23,806 nucleotides of DNA from the IMG/VR virus record IMGVR_UViG_3300028710_000003, positions 1-23,806 of that record; one strand, written 5' to 3'. The translations under genes were made by a program, and so were the position numbers. The notes below the pieces were generated by a model, which made no database searches, had not been told where the DNA came from, and was given only the letters and a program-made list of their open reading frames with translations. Positions 5,618 to 14,384 of the stretch are shown here, piece after piece. The stretch's first letter is position 1. Each line of letters opens with the position of its first letter. The stretch comes from a virus.

Positions 5618-8600
5618 GTGGCCGACTACGACGCCGGGCGCGCGTTCCTGCAGATCGTTCCCTCCTTCCGGGGCGTCCGAGAGTCGATCAAGAAGCAGGC
5701 GAAGACGTGGGCCGACGACGTCGAGGGAGCGGTCGAGAAGGCGCTGCCGGAGGGCTTCACCAAGGGCAGCAAGGCGACTGAGCCGGTCGCGAAGAAGAAG
5801 GGCACGGAGACCGGCGAGGCCTACGGCGGGGCGTTCGCGCGGACGGTGAAGACCCGCGTCGAGGCGGCGCTGAAGGCGCTACCTCCGGTAAAGATCAACG
5901 CCGACTCGTCGCTGGTCGACATCAAGCTGGCGGCGATCCGCGCGGAGCTCGCCGATCTGTCGAAACAGAAGATCGGTGTCGACGTGGACGACGCGACCGC
6001 GCTGGCGCAACTGGAACGACTGAAGGCCGAACTGGACCAGATCGGCGCCGACTCCGCGTCGATCCAGGTCCGCGCCGACACCGCCACAGCGTCGGTCGAA
6101 CTCGACAAGCTCGCGGCGCAGATCCGTCGCATCGCCGACGACTCACCTACAGTCCAGGTCGATGCCGACACGGGGGCGGCGGACGCGAAGCTCGCCGCGA
6201 CGGGCGCCGAAGCGGCACGGCTGGGCGCGTCGTCACCGACGATCAGCCCGGACGTCGACTCCGGGCGGGCGTTGATCGGTATCGCGGTGATCCGGGCGGC
6301 GCTGCTCGCGTTGACCGCGGCACCCATCGTGATCCCGATCGCGGTGGCCGGCGCGTCACTCCTCGGCCCCTTGGCGGCCGCCGGAGCAGGCGCAGCAGGG
6401 TTCGGTGCTGTCGCCGCGTCCGGTCTGTCGCGGATTCACACCGCGATGCAGGCGCAGGACGCCGACACCGGGGGCGGTGGCCGTTCCGCGGCATCGCAGG
6501 TATCCGCGACGAACAGCATCCGCCTCGCGCAACTGGGACTCGCCGACGCGCAGCGGGCCGTCGCGGTCACTGCTCGGCAGAACGCGCAGGCTCAGGCCCA
6601 AGCCGCCGAGCAGGTACGCGCCGCTGAACAGTCGCTGGCCCAGGCGCAGCGGCAGGCCGCCGACGCGCAGAAGGCGCTCAATCAGGCTCGGGTAGATGCC
6701 AAGCGCGGCCTGGAAGACCTCGCGAACAGCCTCGCCGACGCGCAACTCGCGCAACGCCGGGCGCAGGCGAACCTCCGAGACGCGCAAGCCACCCTGACGG
6801 CGGTCCTCGGTGACCCGCGTTCAACCGCGGCGCAGCGAGAAGCCGCGCAGTTGGCCGTGGATGAGGCAACGCAGGCGCTGGCCGAACAGGGCCAAGCCGT
6901 CAAGCGGTTCGCCGAGGACAAGAAGGCCGCCGACAAGGCTGGGGTTAGCGGATCCGATCGGGTGCTGGCCGCTGAACGCAGGCTGGCGGACGCCCGGCGG
7001 GAGGCGGCGGACAGGCAGCGGGCGTTGTCGAAGGCCCGCGCCGAGCAGGCGTCGGTGGAGCTCCAGAACGCCGAGCGGAACATCCAGGCTCAGGAAGGTC
7101 TGGTACGCGCGCAACTCGGGCTGGCCTCCGCGCAGGCTTCGGCGGCCGCGGCGCAGGAGTCGGCGGCCGGCGCAACCAGCAAGCTCGACAAGGCGATGAA
7201 GGACTTGACGCCGACCGAACGCGCCGCCTTGGGCGCGTTCCGGGACTTCGGGCAGGCGTACCGGGACTGGGTCAGCGCGTTGGAGCCGGCGGTGTTCCCA
7301 GCGATCCTCGGCGGCCTCGACCTGATCAAGTCGTTGTTTAAGCCGCTGACACCCATCGTCCAGGCCGCATCCGGCGCGTTCGTGCAGCTGGAAAAGGACG
7401 CGCAGAAGGCGTTGACGTCGCCGTTCTGGAAAGACACCCTGGCGGCTCTCGCGAGGCTCACCGGCCCCGCGATCCTCGCGTTCGGACACGTCGTCGGGAA
7501 CGTCATCACCGGGATCGCCGGGATCGGGCGTGCCCTGTCGCCGACCGGCGGTGGGGTCCTGCGGAGCATCGAGGGCCTGTCCGAAAAGTTCGCGACCTTC
7601 GGGAAGAACGCCAACAAGCCGGGTGGCTTCCAGGACTTCCTGCACTGGGTACGGGAGAACCTCCCCAGGGCGATCGAGTGGCTCAAGGCGGTCGGCGAGG
7701 CGCTGCTACGGATCGGTCGCGCGCTGCTGCCGATCGGTGGCCTTGTCCTCGGCGGGATCAAACTCCTCGCGGACGTGATCAACGCGATGCCTCCGTCGCT
7801 CCTCGGGGCTATCGCTGCTGCCATCATCGCCGTCGCGGCGGCCGTGAAGTTGTGGGCCCTGGCCACCAAGGCCTTGGTGTTCTTTGAGGCGCTGCTGAAC
7901 TTGGAGCTAGGCCCGATCATCATCATCATCTTCGGCCTCGCGGCGGCGTTCCTCTATGCCTGGACGCAGTCCGAGCGATTCCGTGACATCGTCATCGGAG
8001 CACTGCTGTACGTCCGAGACACCGCGTTCGGTGCAGGCAGGCTGACCGCGAAGTACATCATCGACCCGATCCTGGGCCTGATCGCTTTGCTGCGGACCGC
8101 CTGGGCCAACATCAAAACTGTCTTCGCTACCGGCTGGGCCACGGTCAAGACGGTATTCGCCGACGTCTCCGGGTTCTTCCAGAAGTATTTCATCGGCCCG
8201 ATCGAGGCGATCCCCGCTGCGGCGAAACGGATCTGGGACGGCATCAAGAAGGTGTTCTATTCGGGCGTGAACGCCGTGATCGACATCATCAACGGGTTCA
8301 TCGGCGCGTTCAACTTCTTCTTCTCCAAGTTCGCGCCGACGCAGCGGATCCACTTCGATCTGATCCAGCACGTCGGGCAGAAGACCTCGGGCAAGGGCTT
8401 CGGTCTTGCCGGCGGCGGGGTGCTGCCCGGGTACGCGCCTGGTGTGGACTCGATCCCGGCGATGCTGTCACCCGGTGAGGGTGTGCTGGTTCCGGAGGCG
8501 GTCAGGGCGCTCGGCGCCGACTGGATCCTCGGCATCAACGCCGCGTTCAGCCGGCGGCGCCCAGGGACCAATGGGGCGTACGCCGGCGGCGGCGTCGTCG

Positions 8601-9466
8601 GCGACTTCCTCAGCTTGCTGCCGAGTCCGACCAGCGTCCTACCGGGCGTCAGCGGCAAGAGCCTGGTGTCCGGGCCGGCAGAGCGGATGCAGGCCCAACT
8701 GCGTCACGGCGGGGACCTCCCCGGCCGCGTGGGTGGGGCCGTGGCGGGCAGGCTCGCCGACGCGGTGGCCGCAGCGCTGGACAAGTCCATCAATCTGCTG
8801 CCGGCCGTCATGGCTGGCCTGACCGGCGGCGCGGCCCCCGCCGGCGGGGCAGTCTCCCGGTGGTCCGGTGTCGCCGGGCAGGCGCTGACGCAGCTCGGCC
8901 AGTCCACAACGCTGATCAACCCGGTGCTGCAGCTCATCAAGTTCGAGTCCGGCGGCAACCCAACCGCGGTCAACCGCACCGACATCAACTGGCAGCACGG
9001 CACCCCGTCCGTCGGATTGGCGCAGGTGATCGGGCCGACGTTCGCCGGTAACGCCGGCCCGTACCTCGGCACAGGGCCGTTCCTCTACGGGGTGAGCACG
9101 AACCCGCTGGCGAACGTGTTCGCCGGCCTCAACTACGGCATCCGCCGCTACGGGTCCGTCAGCAACATCCCCGGCATCAGATCCGTCCAGCACGGCGGCC
9201 CGTACCTGCCCTACGACCAGGGCGGCTACCTCCCGCCCGGCATGTCGGCAGTGTTCAACGGCACCGGCCGCCCGGAGCCGGTCCTGTCCGGCGCGCAGTG
9301 GGAGACGCTCGCCGGTTCCACCCGTGGCGGCGACGGGCCTATGACGATCTCCGGCACGCTGGACTTGGGGGATGGGCTGGTGGGCAGGGTGGAGGGCATC
9401 ATCGACGCCCGCGAACACCAGCAGGCACGGCAGGTCTCCTACGGTCGGCGAGCGGTGGCGGTGTAG
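5618..9466 (+). CDS. Tape measure protein with C-terminal lytic transglycosylase domain
   Basis: This is the largest gene, 1282 residues from GTG. The start MADYDAGRAFLQIVPSFRGV is a typical tape measure opening. Residues about 90-215 hold three 30-residue repeats plus partial copies. Residues 215-270 are strongly hydrophobic, 300-525 are an Ala/Gln/Arg-rich coiled coil, and residues about 725-785 form a second hydrophobic block including five Ile in a row. Residues about 1100-1190 are an SLT-type domain: KFESGGNPTAVN with probable catalytic Glu1110, SVGLAQVIGPTF, NPLANVFAGLNYGIRRYGS and IPGI. It ends with a GGYLPPG...EPVL segment common in these proteins. It sets tail length (by the usual ~0.15 nm per residue, near 190 nm) and the enzyme domain would open peptidoglycan at injection. 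The next gene starts at the base after its stop. Confidence 0.93.
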   Translation: MADYDAGRAFLQIVPSFRGVRESIKKQAKTWADDVEGAVEKALPEGFTKGSKATEPVAKKKGTETGEAYGGAFARTVKTRVEAALKALPPVKINADSSLVDIKLAAIRAELADLSKQKIGVDVDDATALAQLERLKAELDQIGADSASIQVRADTATASVELDKLAAQIRRIADDSPTVQVDADTGAADAKLAATGAEAARLGASSPTISPDVDSGRALIGIAVIRAALLALTAAPIVIPIAVAGASLLGPLAAAGAGAAGFGAVAASGLSRIHTAMQAQDADTGGGGRSAASQVSATNSIRLAQLGLADAQRAVAVTARQNAQAQAQAAEQVRAAEQSLAQAQRQAADAQKALNQARVDAKRGLEDLANSLADAQLAQRRAQANLRDAQATLTAVLGDPRSTAAQREAAQLAVDEATQALAEQGQAVKRFAEDKKAADKAGVSGSDRVLAAERRLADARREAADRQRALSKARAEQASVELQNAERNIQAQEGLVRAQLGLASAQASAAAAQESAAGATSKLDKAMKDLTPTERAALGAFRDFGQAYRDWVSALEPAVFPAILGGLDLIKSLFKPLTPIVQAASGAFVQLEKDAQKALTSPFWKDTLAALARLTGPAILAFGHVVGNVITGIAGIGRALSPTGGGVLRSIEGLSEKFATFGKNANKPGGFQDFLHWVRENLPRAIEWLKAVGEALLRIGRALLPIGGLVLGGIKLLADVINAMPPSLLGAIAAAIIAVAAAVKLWALATKALVFFEALLNLELGPIIIIIFGLAAAFLYAWTQSERFRDIVIGALLYVRDTAFGAGRLTAKYIIDPILGLIALLRTAWANIKTVFATGWATVKTVFADVSGFFQKYFIGPIEAIPAAAKRIWDGIKKVFYSGVNAVIDIINGFIGAFNFFFSKFAPTQRIHFDLIQHVGQKTSGKGFGLAGGGVLPGYAPGVDSIPAMLSPGEGVLVPEAVRALGADWILGINAAFSRRRPGTNGAYAGGGVVGDFLSLLPSPTSVLPGVSGKSLVSGPAERMQAQLRHGGDLPGRVGGAVAGRLADAVAAALDKSINLLPAVMAGLTGGAAPAGGAVSRWSGVAGQALTQLGQSTTLINPVLQLIKFESGGNPTAVNRTDINWQHGTPSVGLAQVIGPTFAGNAGPYLGTGPFLYGVSTNPLANVFAGLNYGIRRYGSVSNIPGIRSVQHGGPYLPYDQGGYLPPGMSAVFNGTGRPEPVLSGAQWETLAGSTRGGDGPMTISGTLDLGDGLVGRVEGIIDAREHQQARQVSYGRRAVAV
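5888..6250 (+). repeat. 30-residue repeats in the tape measure N-terminal region
   Basis: Residues about 90-215 contain consecutive units beginning KINADSS, IGVDVDD, IQVRADT, VQVDADT and a partial ISPDVDS. The middle three are about 30 residues apart. Each unit has a short beta-like (I/V)xVxxD start and an Ala/Leu-rich helix ending in (I/L)xxxS. The pattern is clear at protein level and weak at DNA level. Confidence 0.7.
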
Positions 9467-10264
9467 GTGGTCGCCGCGATCACCGTGACAGCGGACACCG
9501 CCAACTCGCGGATCAGCCTCGCCGTCACCGGCGCGACCGGTGGCACCGGCTATATCCGGCGCACCAACCCTGACGGCTCCGCGAACACGGTGCGGAACGG
9601 GGAGCCGGCGACGTTCACCGCGGGCGCGTGGTCGGACTACGACTACGAGGCCCCGATGGACCTCGCCGTCACCTACCAAGTCCTGTCCTCCGACCAGACG
9701 ACGGTGCAGGCCACCAGCAGCTCGGTGACGTTGGCCAGCGGCGACAAGACGTGGCTGAAAGACCCGAGCGTCCCCACGCTGAACTTCGTCTTGAAGGTCA
9801 CCGCGATGGGGGACCTGTCCCGCGAGCTCCCGATGGGCGTCTTCTACGTCGCGGGCCGCACGTACCCGGTGGTGACGACGGGCCGCCGGTTCGTGCCCAC
9901 CGGCGAGGTCGTCTGCTACACCGAGACGTTCGCCGAGCGGCAAGCGATGCTCAACATCCTGTCGTCGGGCCGGGTCCTGCAACTGTCCACCCCGGACGGG
10001 TACGGGTGGGGCGCCTACTACGTCACTGTCGGCACGGTGAACGAGCACCGACCTACACCAATCGCTGACAATTCGGTGCGGCACTGGACGCTGCCGCTGA
10101 CCATCACCGACCGGCCCGCGTACGTGTCGTCGGCCGCGTCGGGGAACACCTGGGGCGACGTGGTATCCAACTACGCCACCTGGGCCGACGTTATCCGGCT
10201 CAAGGCCACCTGGAACGACCTCATCGCCGCGGTCGCTCCCGCGACGCAGGCCCCGGGAGTCTGA
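9467..10264 (+). CDS. Distal tail (Dit-like) minor tail protein
   Basis: GTG 9467 immediately follows the tape measure stop, with no gap; 265 residues result. The N-terminal 95 residues are an Ig-like beta region (ITVTADTANSRISLAVTG, YQVLSSDQTTVQATSSSVTL). The remainder matches actinophage minor tail proteins that follow the tape measure: KTWLKDPSVPTLNFVLKV, FYVAGRTYPVVTTGRR, ETFAERQAMLNILSSGRVLQL, WTLPLTITDRP, and a C-terminal TWGDVVSNYATWADVIRLKATWNDLI run. The three-fold TW-D repeat at the end is characteristic of this family. In siphophages this position encodes the distal tail hub that attaches tip proteins. The exact fold is inferred from position and pattern. Confidence 0.78.
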   Translation: MVAAITVTADTANSRISLAVTGATGGTGYIRRTNPDGSANTVRNGEPATFTAGAWSDYDYEAPMDLAVTYQVLSSDQTTVQATSSSVTLASGDKTWLKDPSVPTLNFVLKVTAMGDLSRELPMGVFYVAGRTYPVVTTGRRFVPTGEVVCYTETFAERQAMLNILSSGRVLQLSTPDGYGWGAYYVTVGTVNEHRPTPIADNSVRHWTLPLTITDRPAYVSSAASGNTWGDVVSNYATWADVIRLKATWNDLIAAVAPATQAPGV

Positions 10265-10265
10265 G

Positions 10266-11399
10266 GTGTACGCGGTGTCGCAGAAGTTCCTGGAGACGAT
10301 CCGGCGCTCCCACCGGCCGGTGTTCTACGCCGACGTGTACCGCGGCGGCGTCCGGACGACCCCGGCGGCGTATCAGGCGACGGGACTGCCGCTGGACAAG
10401 GGTTCGTCGGTGACGATCGATTGTGGTTCACAGGTCCGCCGGTCCTGTCAGGTGACGATTGCCGACCCTGCGCTGGACCCGACGACCGCGCAGGCACTAC
10501 TGGCCCCGTACGGCACCGAGCTGGTGCTGTCCCGGGGCGTGGAGTACCCGGGCGGGGTGATCGAGTGGGTGCCGCTGGGCTGGTTCCGCATCGACTCCGC
10601 GCGGACCTCGAAGTCGGGCCAGCACGGGCCAGCCGGTATTCAGGTGGTCGGCCGGGACCGGTCGGCGTACGTCGTGGACGACGAGTTCACCGCGACCGTG
10701 GCCTCGACGCAGTCGACTGTGGTCGCGGAGATCCGGGCGCTGATCCTCGACGCGATGCCGTCCCACGTCACCGGCCTCCACGACCTCACCGGCGACACCA
10801 CTGCGTGCCCAGCGCAGGTGTACGACCAGCGGTCCCGCGCCGACGCCATCGATGTCCTCGCTACCGCGATCGGCGCCGAGTTCTTCATCGCAGGCGACGG
10901 CACCCCGACGTTGAAGCGGATACCGACGGCGGCCACCGCGCCGTCGTGGACGATCGATGCCGGCGTGGCGGGGGTGCTCATCGAGGCGGACACCAGCGTC
11001 GACCGGGGCGTCATCTACAACGGGTGGGTCGTAACGGGGGAGCGCACCGACGGAACCGCCGGGTCCTACGCGTTGGTCACCGACACGAACGTTCTGTCGA
11101 GCACCTACTGGTCAGGGCCGTTCGGGCGGCGTCCGGGCCGATTTTCGAGCCCGATCCTGACCAGTGATGCGATGTGTACCGCAGCTGGTACGTCGCTGCT
11201 CGCCCGGTCCTCGGCTGCCGGCTGGACCATCGACCTGACCAGCGTCCCGAATCCGGCGCTGGAGGGTTCCGAGGTAGTCGTAGTGCTTCTCCCCGACGGC
11301 CGGCAGCAGTTCCACATCACCGACGGGGTGACGATCCCTCTGGACGTGGAGTCACCGATGCCGGTCCGTACCCGCTCGAACAGCCCCACCGGCACGTGA
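10266..11399 (+). CDS. Minor tail protein, DUF5047-like tail hub component
   Basis: The gene starts at GTG two bases after the distal tail stop and encodes 377 residues. The N-terminus, VSQKFLETIRRSHRPVFYADVYRGG, and the block VTIDCGSQVRRSCQVTIADPALDP match the DUF5047 pattern of actinophage tail proteins. A central SADAI-like helix (SRADAIDVLATAIGAEFFIAGDGTPTLKRIP) resembles the hub domain that binds the tail tip in gp27/Tal-like proteins. The C-terminal part is beta-rich and includes WTIDLTSVPNPALEGSEVVVVLLPDG. It likely forms the ring at the tail end that holds the fibre or spike. It overlaps the next start as GTGA. Confidence 0.75.
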   Translation: MYAVSQKFLETIRRSHRPVFYADVYRGGVRTTPAAYQATGLPLDKGSSVTIDCGSQVRRSCQVTIADPALDPTTAQALLAPYGTELVLSRGVEYPGGVIEWVPLGWFRIDSARTSKSGQHGPAGIQVVGRDRSAYVVDDEFTATVASTQSTVVAEIRALILDAMPSHVTGLHDLTGDTTACPAQVYDQRSRADAIDVLATAIGAEFFIAGDGTPTLKRIPTAATAPSWTIDAGVAGVLIEADTSVDRGVIYNGWVVTGERTDGTAGSYALVTDTNVLSSTYWSGPFGRRPGRFSSPILTSDAMCTAAGTSLLARSSAAGWTIDLTSVPNPALEGSEVVVVLLPDGRQQFHITDGVTIPLDVESPMPVRTRSNSPTGT

Positions 11400-11650
11400 G
11401 CGGTCCGGCGCCACTCGCCAGCGCTATCGCCGCGGCGGCGCAGTCGGCGTTGGCCGGCGCGAAGACGTGGGGGATAGGCACCGTCACCGCGGCCGCCGCC
11501 GGCCCGCCCGCCACCGTGACCATCACCTTGCGGGGACAGTCGCTGCCCGGTGTGCATTACCTGACCAGCTACACCCCGACTATCACCGACAAGGTGCTCG
11601 TCCTGACCGGCGGCCAGCAGGTCGTCGTCCTCGGCAAGATCACCGCATAG
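11396..11650 (+). CDS. Small tail-tip protein, possible OB-fold
   Basis: GTG 11396 overlaps the hub stop (GTGA); 84 residues result. After an Ala-rich helix (LASAIAAAAQSALAGAKTW) the rest is five short strands: IGTVTAAAAG, ATVTITLRGQSLPG, VHYLTSY, DKVLVLTGGQQVVVLGKI. The motif in which a strand is followed by 'D.VlVl..g.q.vVlGki' is like the OB-fold found in baseplate or spike proteins and in many small actinophage tail proteins that follow the hub gene. I cannot recognise a named family. The overlap with the hub suggests they act together. Confidence 0.6.
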   Translation: MSGPAPLASAIAAAAQSALAGAKTWGIGTVTAAAAGPPATVTITLRGQSLPGVHYLTSYTPTITDKVLVLTGGQQVVVLGKITA

Positions 11651-11660
11651 GAGGGCCCGG

Positions 11661-12320
11661 GTGGCGAACACCCCGATTGCGACGCTGCCGTACCCGGCGC
11701 TCACCGACTCCCCGAACGGACCGTCACAGGTCCAGTCGCTGGCGACTGCACTGGATTCACAGGTGGTGCCACGATTTGCCACCACTGCCGCCCGGGATGC
11801 CGCCATCACCGCCCCGGCCGCCGGGCAAATGTGCTGGACCACGACACCGGCGACGCACTGGTACTACAGCGGCAGCGGGTGGATCATCCTCGGCGGTGGC
11901 GCGTATGGCCGGTGCCGGCTCCGCCGGGTCGCCAACCAGTCGGTCCTCACCAACGCCGCCACCGCCATCTCGTGGGACACCGAAGACGTCGACAGTGGCG
12001 GCTACATCACCGCTCCATCCACCACCATCACCATCCCCGCCAGCCTGGACGGCATGTATGCCATCACCTTCCGTGCCGCCGGCGCCACCCAGCCCACCAA
12101 CCGCAACTTCGCGGAGATCAACGTAACCAGCGCGCTCACAGGCGTACCGGGCGACTTCCGCATCCCCTCGACCGGCGGCACCGCAGAAAACCGCATGGTC
12201 GCCTACTACAGCGGGCCACTCGCCGCGGGCGACACCTTCGTCTGCAACGTCCTGCACAACGTCGGAAGCGCCCAAAACTACGTCGGATGGCTGTCCGTCG
12301 TCCGCCTCGCGCCGCTCTAG
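11661..12320 (+). CDS. Tail fibre-like/receptor-binding protein, jelly-roll C-terminus
   Basis: The 219-residue protein starts at GTG after AGGAGGG. Residues 1-40 (TPIATLPYPALTDSPNGPSQVQSLATAL) are the usual actinophage fibre start, with Pro-rich adhesion to the tail tip. Residues 45-80 hold the AARDAAITAPAAGQMCW and HWYYSGSGWIILGG segment that resembles a small needle or hinge motif. Residues about 90-219 form a beta sandwich with ISWDTEDVDSGGYITAPSTTITI, MYAITFRAAGA and GDTFVCNVLHNVGS, a pattern of C1q/TNF-like trimeric jelly rolls at fibre ends. Such domains recognise the host surface. The protein is short for a fibre, so it may be a tip protein. Specificity is unknown. Confidence 0.68.
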   Translation: MANTPIATLPYPALTDSPNGPSQVQSLATALDSQVVPRFATTAARDAAITAPAAGQMCWTTTPATHWYYSGSGWIILGGGAYGRCRLRRVANQSVLTNAATAISWDTEDVDSGGYITAPSTTITIPASLDGMYAITFRAAGATQPTNRNFAEINVTSALTGVPGDFRIPSTGGTAENRMVAYYSGPLAAGDTFVCNVLHNVGSAQNYVGWLSVVRLAPL

Positions 12321-12330
12321 GAGCCCCGTC

Positions 12331-12615
12331 TTGCCTCCGTCTCCGCAGGTCGTTGTACAACGCACCACCTCGCTGCAATACGACGGCACCAACGCCACCG
12401 CCATCGTTGACCTGCTGACCGATCAATTCCCCCTCACCCCGAACAGTTACTCGGTCGGCGACGAAACCGATGGTGTGCTCACCGTCATCACCACCGACCG
12501 GGACCTGTGGGCCGACATCGTCGTCAACGAAGGCGATCATGTGGTCGTGAGCTGGAACGGGTTCCAGGTGACCTCCGACGAGGTGTTCACCGGCCGGTTT
12601 GTGCTGCTGCCGTGA
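12331..12615 (+). CDS. Small minor tail protein, unknown
   Basis: The start is a TTG at 12331 with TAGGAG seven bases upstream; 94 residues. No in-frame ATG or GTG gives a better start because the sequence TTSLQYDGTNATAIVDLL is needed for a sensible fold. The protein alternates helices and strands: VVVQRTTSLQYDGTN, AIVDLLTDQFPL, YSVGDETDGVLTVIT, GDHVVVSWNGFQVTSDEVF. The last segment resembles the small beta domain that sits beside fibres in actinophage genomes. It overlaps the following gene by GTGA, which points to coupled synthesis with the putative glycan enzyme. No catalytic motif is visible. Confidence 0.6.
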   Translation: MPPSPQVVVQRTTSLQYDGTNATAIVDLLTDQFPLTPNSYSVGDETDGVLTVITTDRDLWADIVVNEGDHVVVSWNGFQVTSDEVFTGRFVLLP

Positions 12616-13841
12616 CCCTCATCCCGTACGTCGAGATGATCGGGCAGGTCCGCAACAGCCGGTACGTCGACACCCGCATGGCGCGGGTCGCGAACAACTC
12701 CATGCGGTGGGGCCTGTCCACCTACGTGGCGCCGACGACGTTCGGGAACGCGGAGCACCCGATCCGCGGGGCGGCGTCGGTGGCAATGCTGGAGGCGGTC
12801 GGCATCCAGACGCTGCTGTACGACCCGGCCCTCGCCGGCTTTCCGAGCTACCTGTCCGCGGTGAACCGGGCCAACTCGCTGCTGATCGCCGTCGACACCG
12901 CGCACCGGCAGTACACGACCGGCGGGTGGGGCGGGCAGTGGCAGTCGGCGTGGTGGGCGACGCTCCTCGGTACCACTGGCTGGATCCAGTGGCGGTACCT
13001 GTCCGTACCCGACCGGGAGCGGCTGCTGCAGGTGGTGGAGTACGAGGCCGATCAGCGGCTCGCGCAGCCACCCCGATACCTGCGTGATGCCGCTGGAACT
13101 GTTCTGACGCCGGGGGACACCGGTGCTGAGGAGAACGCCTGGAACGCCGGCGGGCTGGCGTGCGCGGCGCTGATGATGCCCGGCCACCCGCGCGCCGGCG
13201 ACTGGATGACCGCGGCCGTGCAGCTGGCGGTGGCCGCGTTCTCTCACCCTGACGATGTGAGTTCCGGGCAGGTCGTGAACGGTCGGCCGCTGTCCGAGTG
13301 GCTGGACGGATCGAACGTTGAGCAGAGCTACGACGTGGTCAACCACGGCAAGGTCAACCCCGACTACTCCCAGTCCATCGGCCTGTTCGGGCATACCGCG
13401 ATCCTGTTCGGGCTGGCTGGGAAGCCGGTGCCGGAGGCGTTCGGGTGGAACGCCGACCGGGTGTACGCGCGGCTGACCAGCTACTACACGCCGGGGGAGC
13501 CGCCGCAGCCCGTCGCCTATCCCGACGGACCGGACTGGGGTGTCCGCCGCTCCGTCTCCTGCTGGTGGCCCGACACCTGCGCCCAAGTCCTCGGCTGGGA
13601 CGCGCTCTGCGACCGCCCGGCCGGCTACTGGGCGGATGTCCACCTGGCCGACGCCGACATTCAGCAGGCCCGGTACACCGACGGGCACCTGTACGCGCCG
13701 CTCAACACCGCCAACCCGGCGCTGTCGGAGGACTCCTACCCGGCCCGGGAACAGGTCGGCTGCTACCAGCTGGCCGCCGGGCATCTGCTGCGCTGGCTCG
13801 CTGACCACGACCGGCTCTGGACCACCGACGCGCCGTACTGA
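12612..13841 (+). CDS. Putative alpha/alpha-toroid glycan-active tail protein
   Basis: GTG 12612 overlaps the previous stop (GTGA) and gives 409 residues without a signal peptide. The sequence is dominated by helices with many Trp and Tyr: GGWGGQWQSAWWATLL, PDRERLLQVVEYEADQRLA, then GDTGAEENAWNAGGLACAALMMPGHPRAGDW (in pieces), GSNVEQSYDVVNHGKVNPDYSQS, and CWWPDTCAQVLGWDALCD. Repeated helix-loop-helix units with Glu-Glu-Asn, Asn-His-Gly and Tyr clusters resemble the (alpha/alpha)6 toroid of polysaccharide lyases and of some hydrolases. I do not recognise a characterised family. Its position among fibre genes makes a depolymerase attached to the tail the best inference. Five Cys occur in the C-terminal half. 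The alternative is a non-enzymatic fold. Confidence 0.62.
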   Translation: MTLIPYVEMIGQVRNSRYVDTRMARVANNSMRWGLSTYVAPTTFGNAEHPIRGAASVAMLEAVGIQTLLYDPALAGFPSYLSAVNRANSLLIAVDTAHRQYTTGGWGGQWQSAWWATLLGTTGWIQWRYLSVPDRERLLQVVEYEADQRLAQPPRYLRDAAGTVLTPGDTGAEENAWNAGGLACAALMMPGHPRAGDWMTAAVQLAVAAFSHPDDVSSGQVVNGRPLSEWLDGSNVEQSYDVVNHGKVNPDYSQSIGLFGHTAILFGLAGKPVPEAFGWNADRVYARLTSYYTPGEPPQPVAYPDGPDWGVRRSVSCWWPDTCAQVLGWDALCDRPAGYWADVHLADADIQQARYTDGHLYAPLNTANPALSEDSYPAREQVGCYQLAAGHLLRWLADHDRLWTTDAPY

Positions 13842-13865
13842 ACCGCGAGGCAAGGGGGGCGGGGC

Positions 13866-14384
13866 GTGAGCGCTTTTCTGATCGCCTTGACGGTGGCGAT
13901 CCCCGCGTTCCTGGGGCCGTGGATCGCGATCCGCGCGAACGGCCGGGAACGGCGCAAGGACCAAGCGGCGACGTGGGCGCGGGACGACGAGGTAGCCGCG
14001 CAAGCAGCCAAGGCCGCCGAACTGCTCCTCGCGGCCCAGCAGGAGACCATCAAGCGTACGAATGAGGTGGCGAGGCACGTCGCCGCCGCCACGGCGAAGA
14101 CCGACGAGAAACTCGATGCGATCCACACCCTTGTGAACAGCGACATGACGGCCGCCCGGCAGTCGGAGCTGGACCAGACCAGGGTGACGTTGGTGATGCT
14201 CCGCAAGGTTGTCGCGCTCGACCACGCTGCTGGTCGCGCTCCATCCGAGCAGGACGTGGCGACGATCGAAACGACCGAGGCCCGCATCACCGAGCTGCAG
14301 GCGATCCTCATGGACCGGTTGGCGCAGCAGCAGGCGGTGGAGGCCGAGACCCGCGCGGCGAGGCTCAGCACCGGGGAGCAGTGA
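13866..14384 (+). CDS. N-terminally anchored coiled-coil protein of the lysis region
   Basis: GTG 13866 follows AAGGGGGGCGGGGC; 172 residues. One hydrophobic segment at residues 3-24 (AFLIALTVAIPAFLGPWIAI) is followed by an Arg-rich stop (RANGRERRKDQ), so the N-terminus is membrane-inserted with the rest probably cytoplasmic or at the membrane surface. Residues 40-170 are a charged coiled coil with KTDEKLDAIHTLVNSDMTAARQ and ITELQAILMDRLAQQQ. The 'HtLVNSdmTaar' block occurs in a set of actinophage proteins between tail fibre and lysin genes. It may be an accessory holin, a lysis regulator or an assembly factor. It overlaps the lysin gene by GTGA. Confidence 0.62.
   Translation: MSAFLIALTVAIPAFLGPWIAIRANGRERRKDQAATWARDDEVAAQAAKAAELLLAAQQETIKRTNEVARHVAAATAKTDEKLDAIHTLVNSDMTAARQSELDQTRVTLVMLRKVVALDHAAGRAPSEQDVATIETTEARITELQAILMDRLAQQQAVEAETRAARLSTGEQ

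Noticed and set aside
5493-5849. Arg/Ser-rich plus-strand open frame at the chaperone-tape measure junction
   Set aside because: It overlaps the T domain and the tape measure start in another frame and reads as low-complexity Arg/Ser.
7917-7933. ATC microsatellite (five Ile codons)
   Set aside because: It lies in a hydrophobic segment of the tape measure and is too short to be more than codon repetition.
12537-14225. 562-codon minus-strand open frame
   Set aside because: It mirrors the toroid-like gene and the anchored coiled-coil gene; its translation is low-complexity Arg/Gly/Pro/Val and has no start signal.
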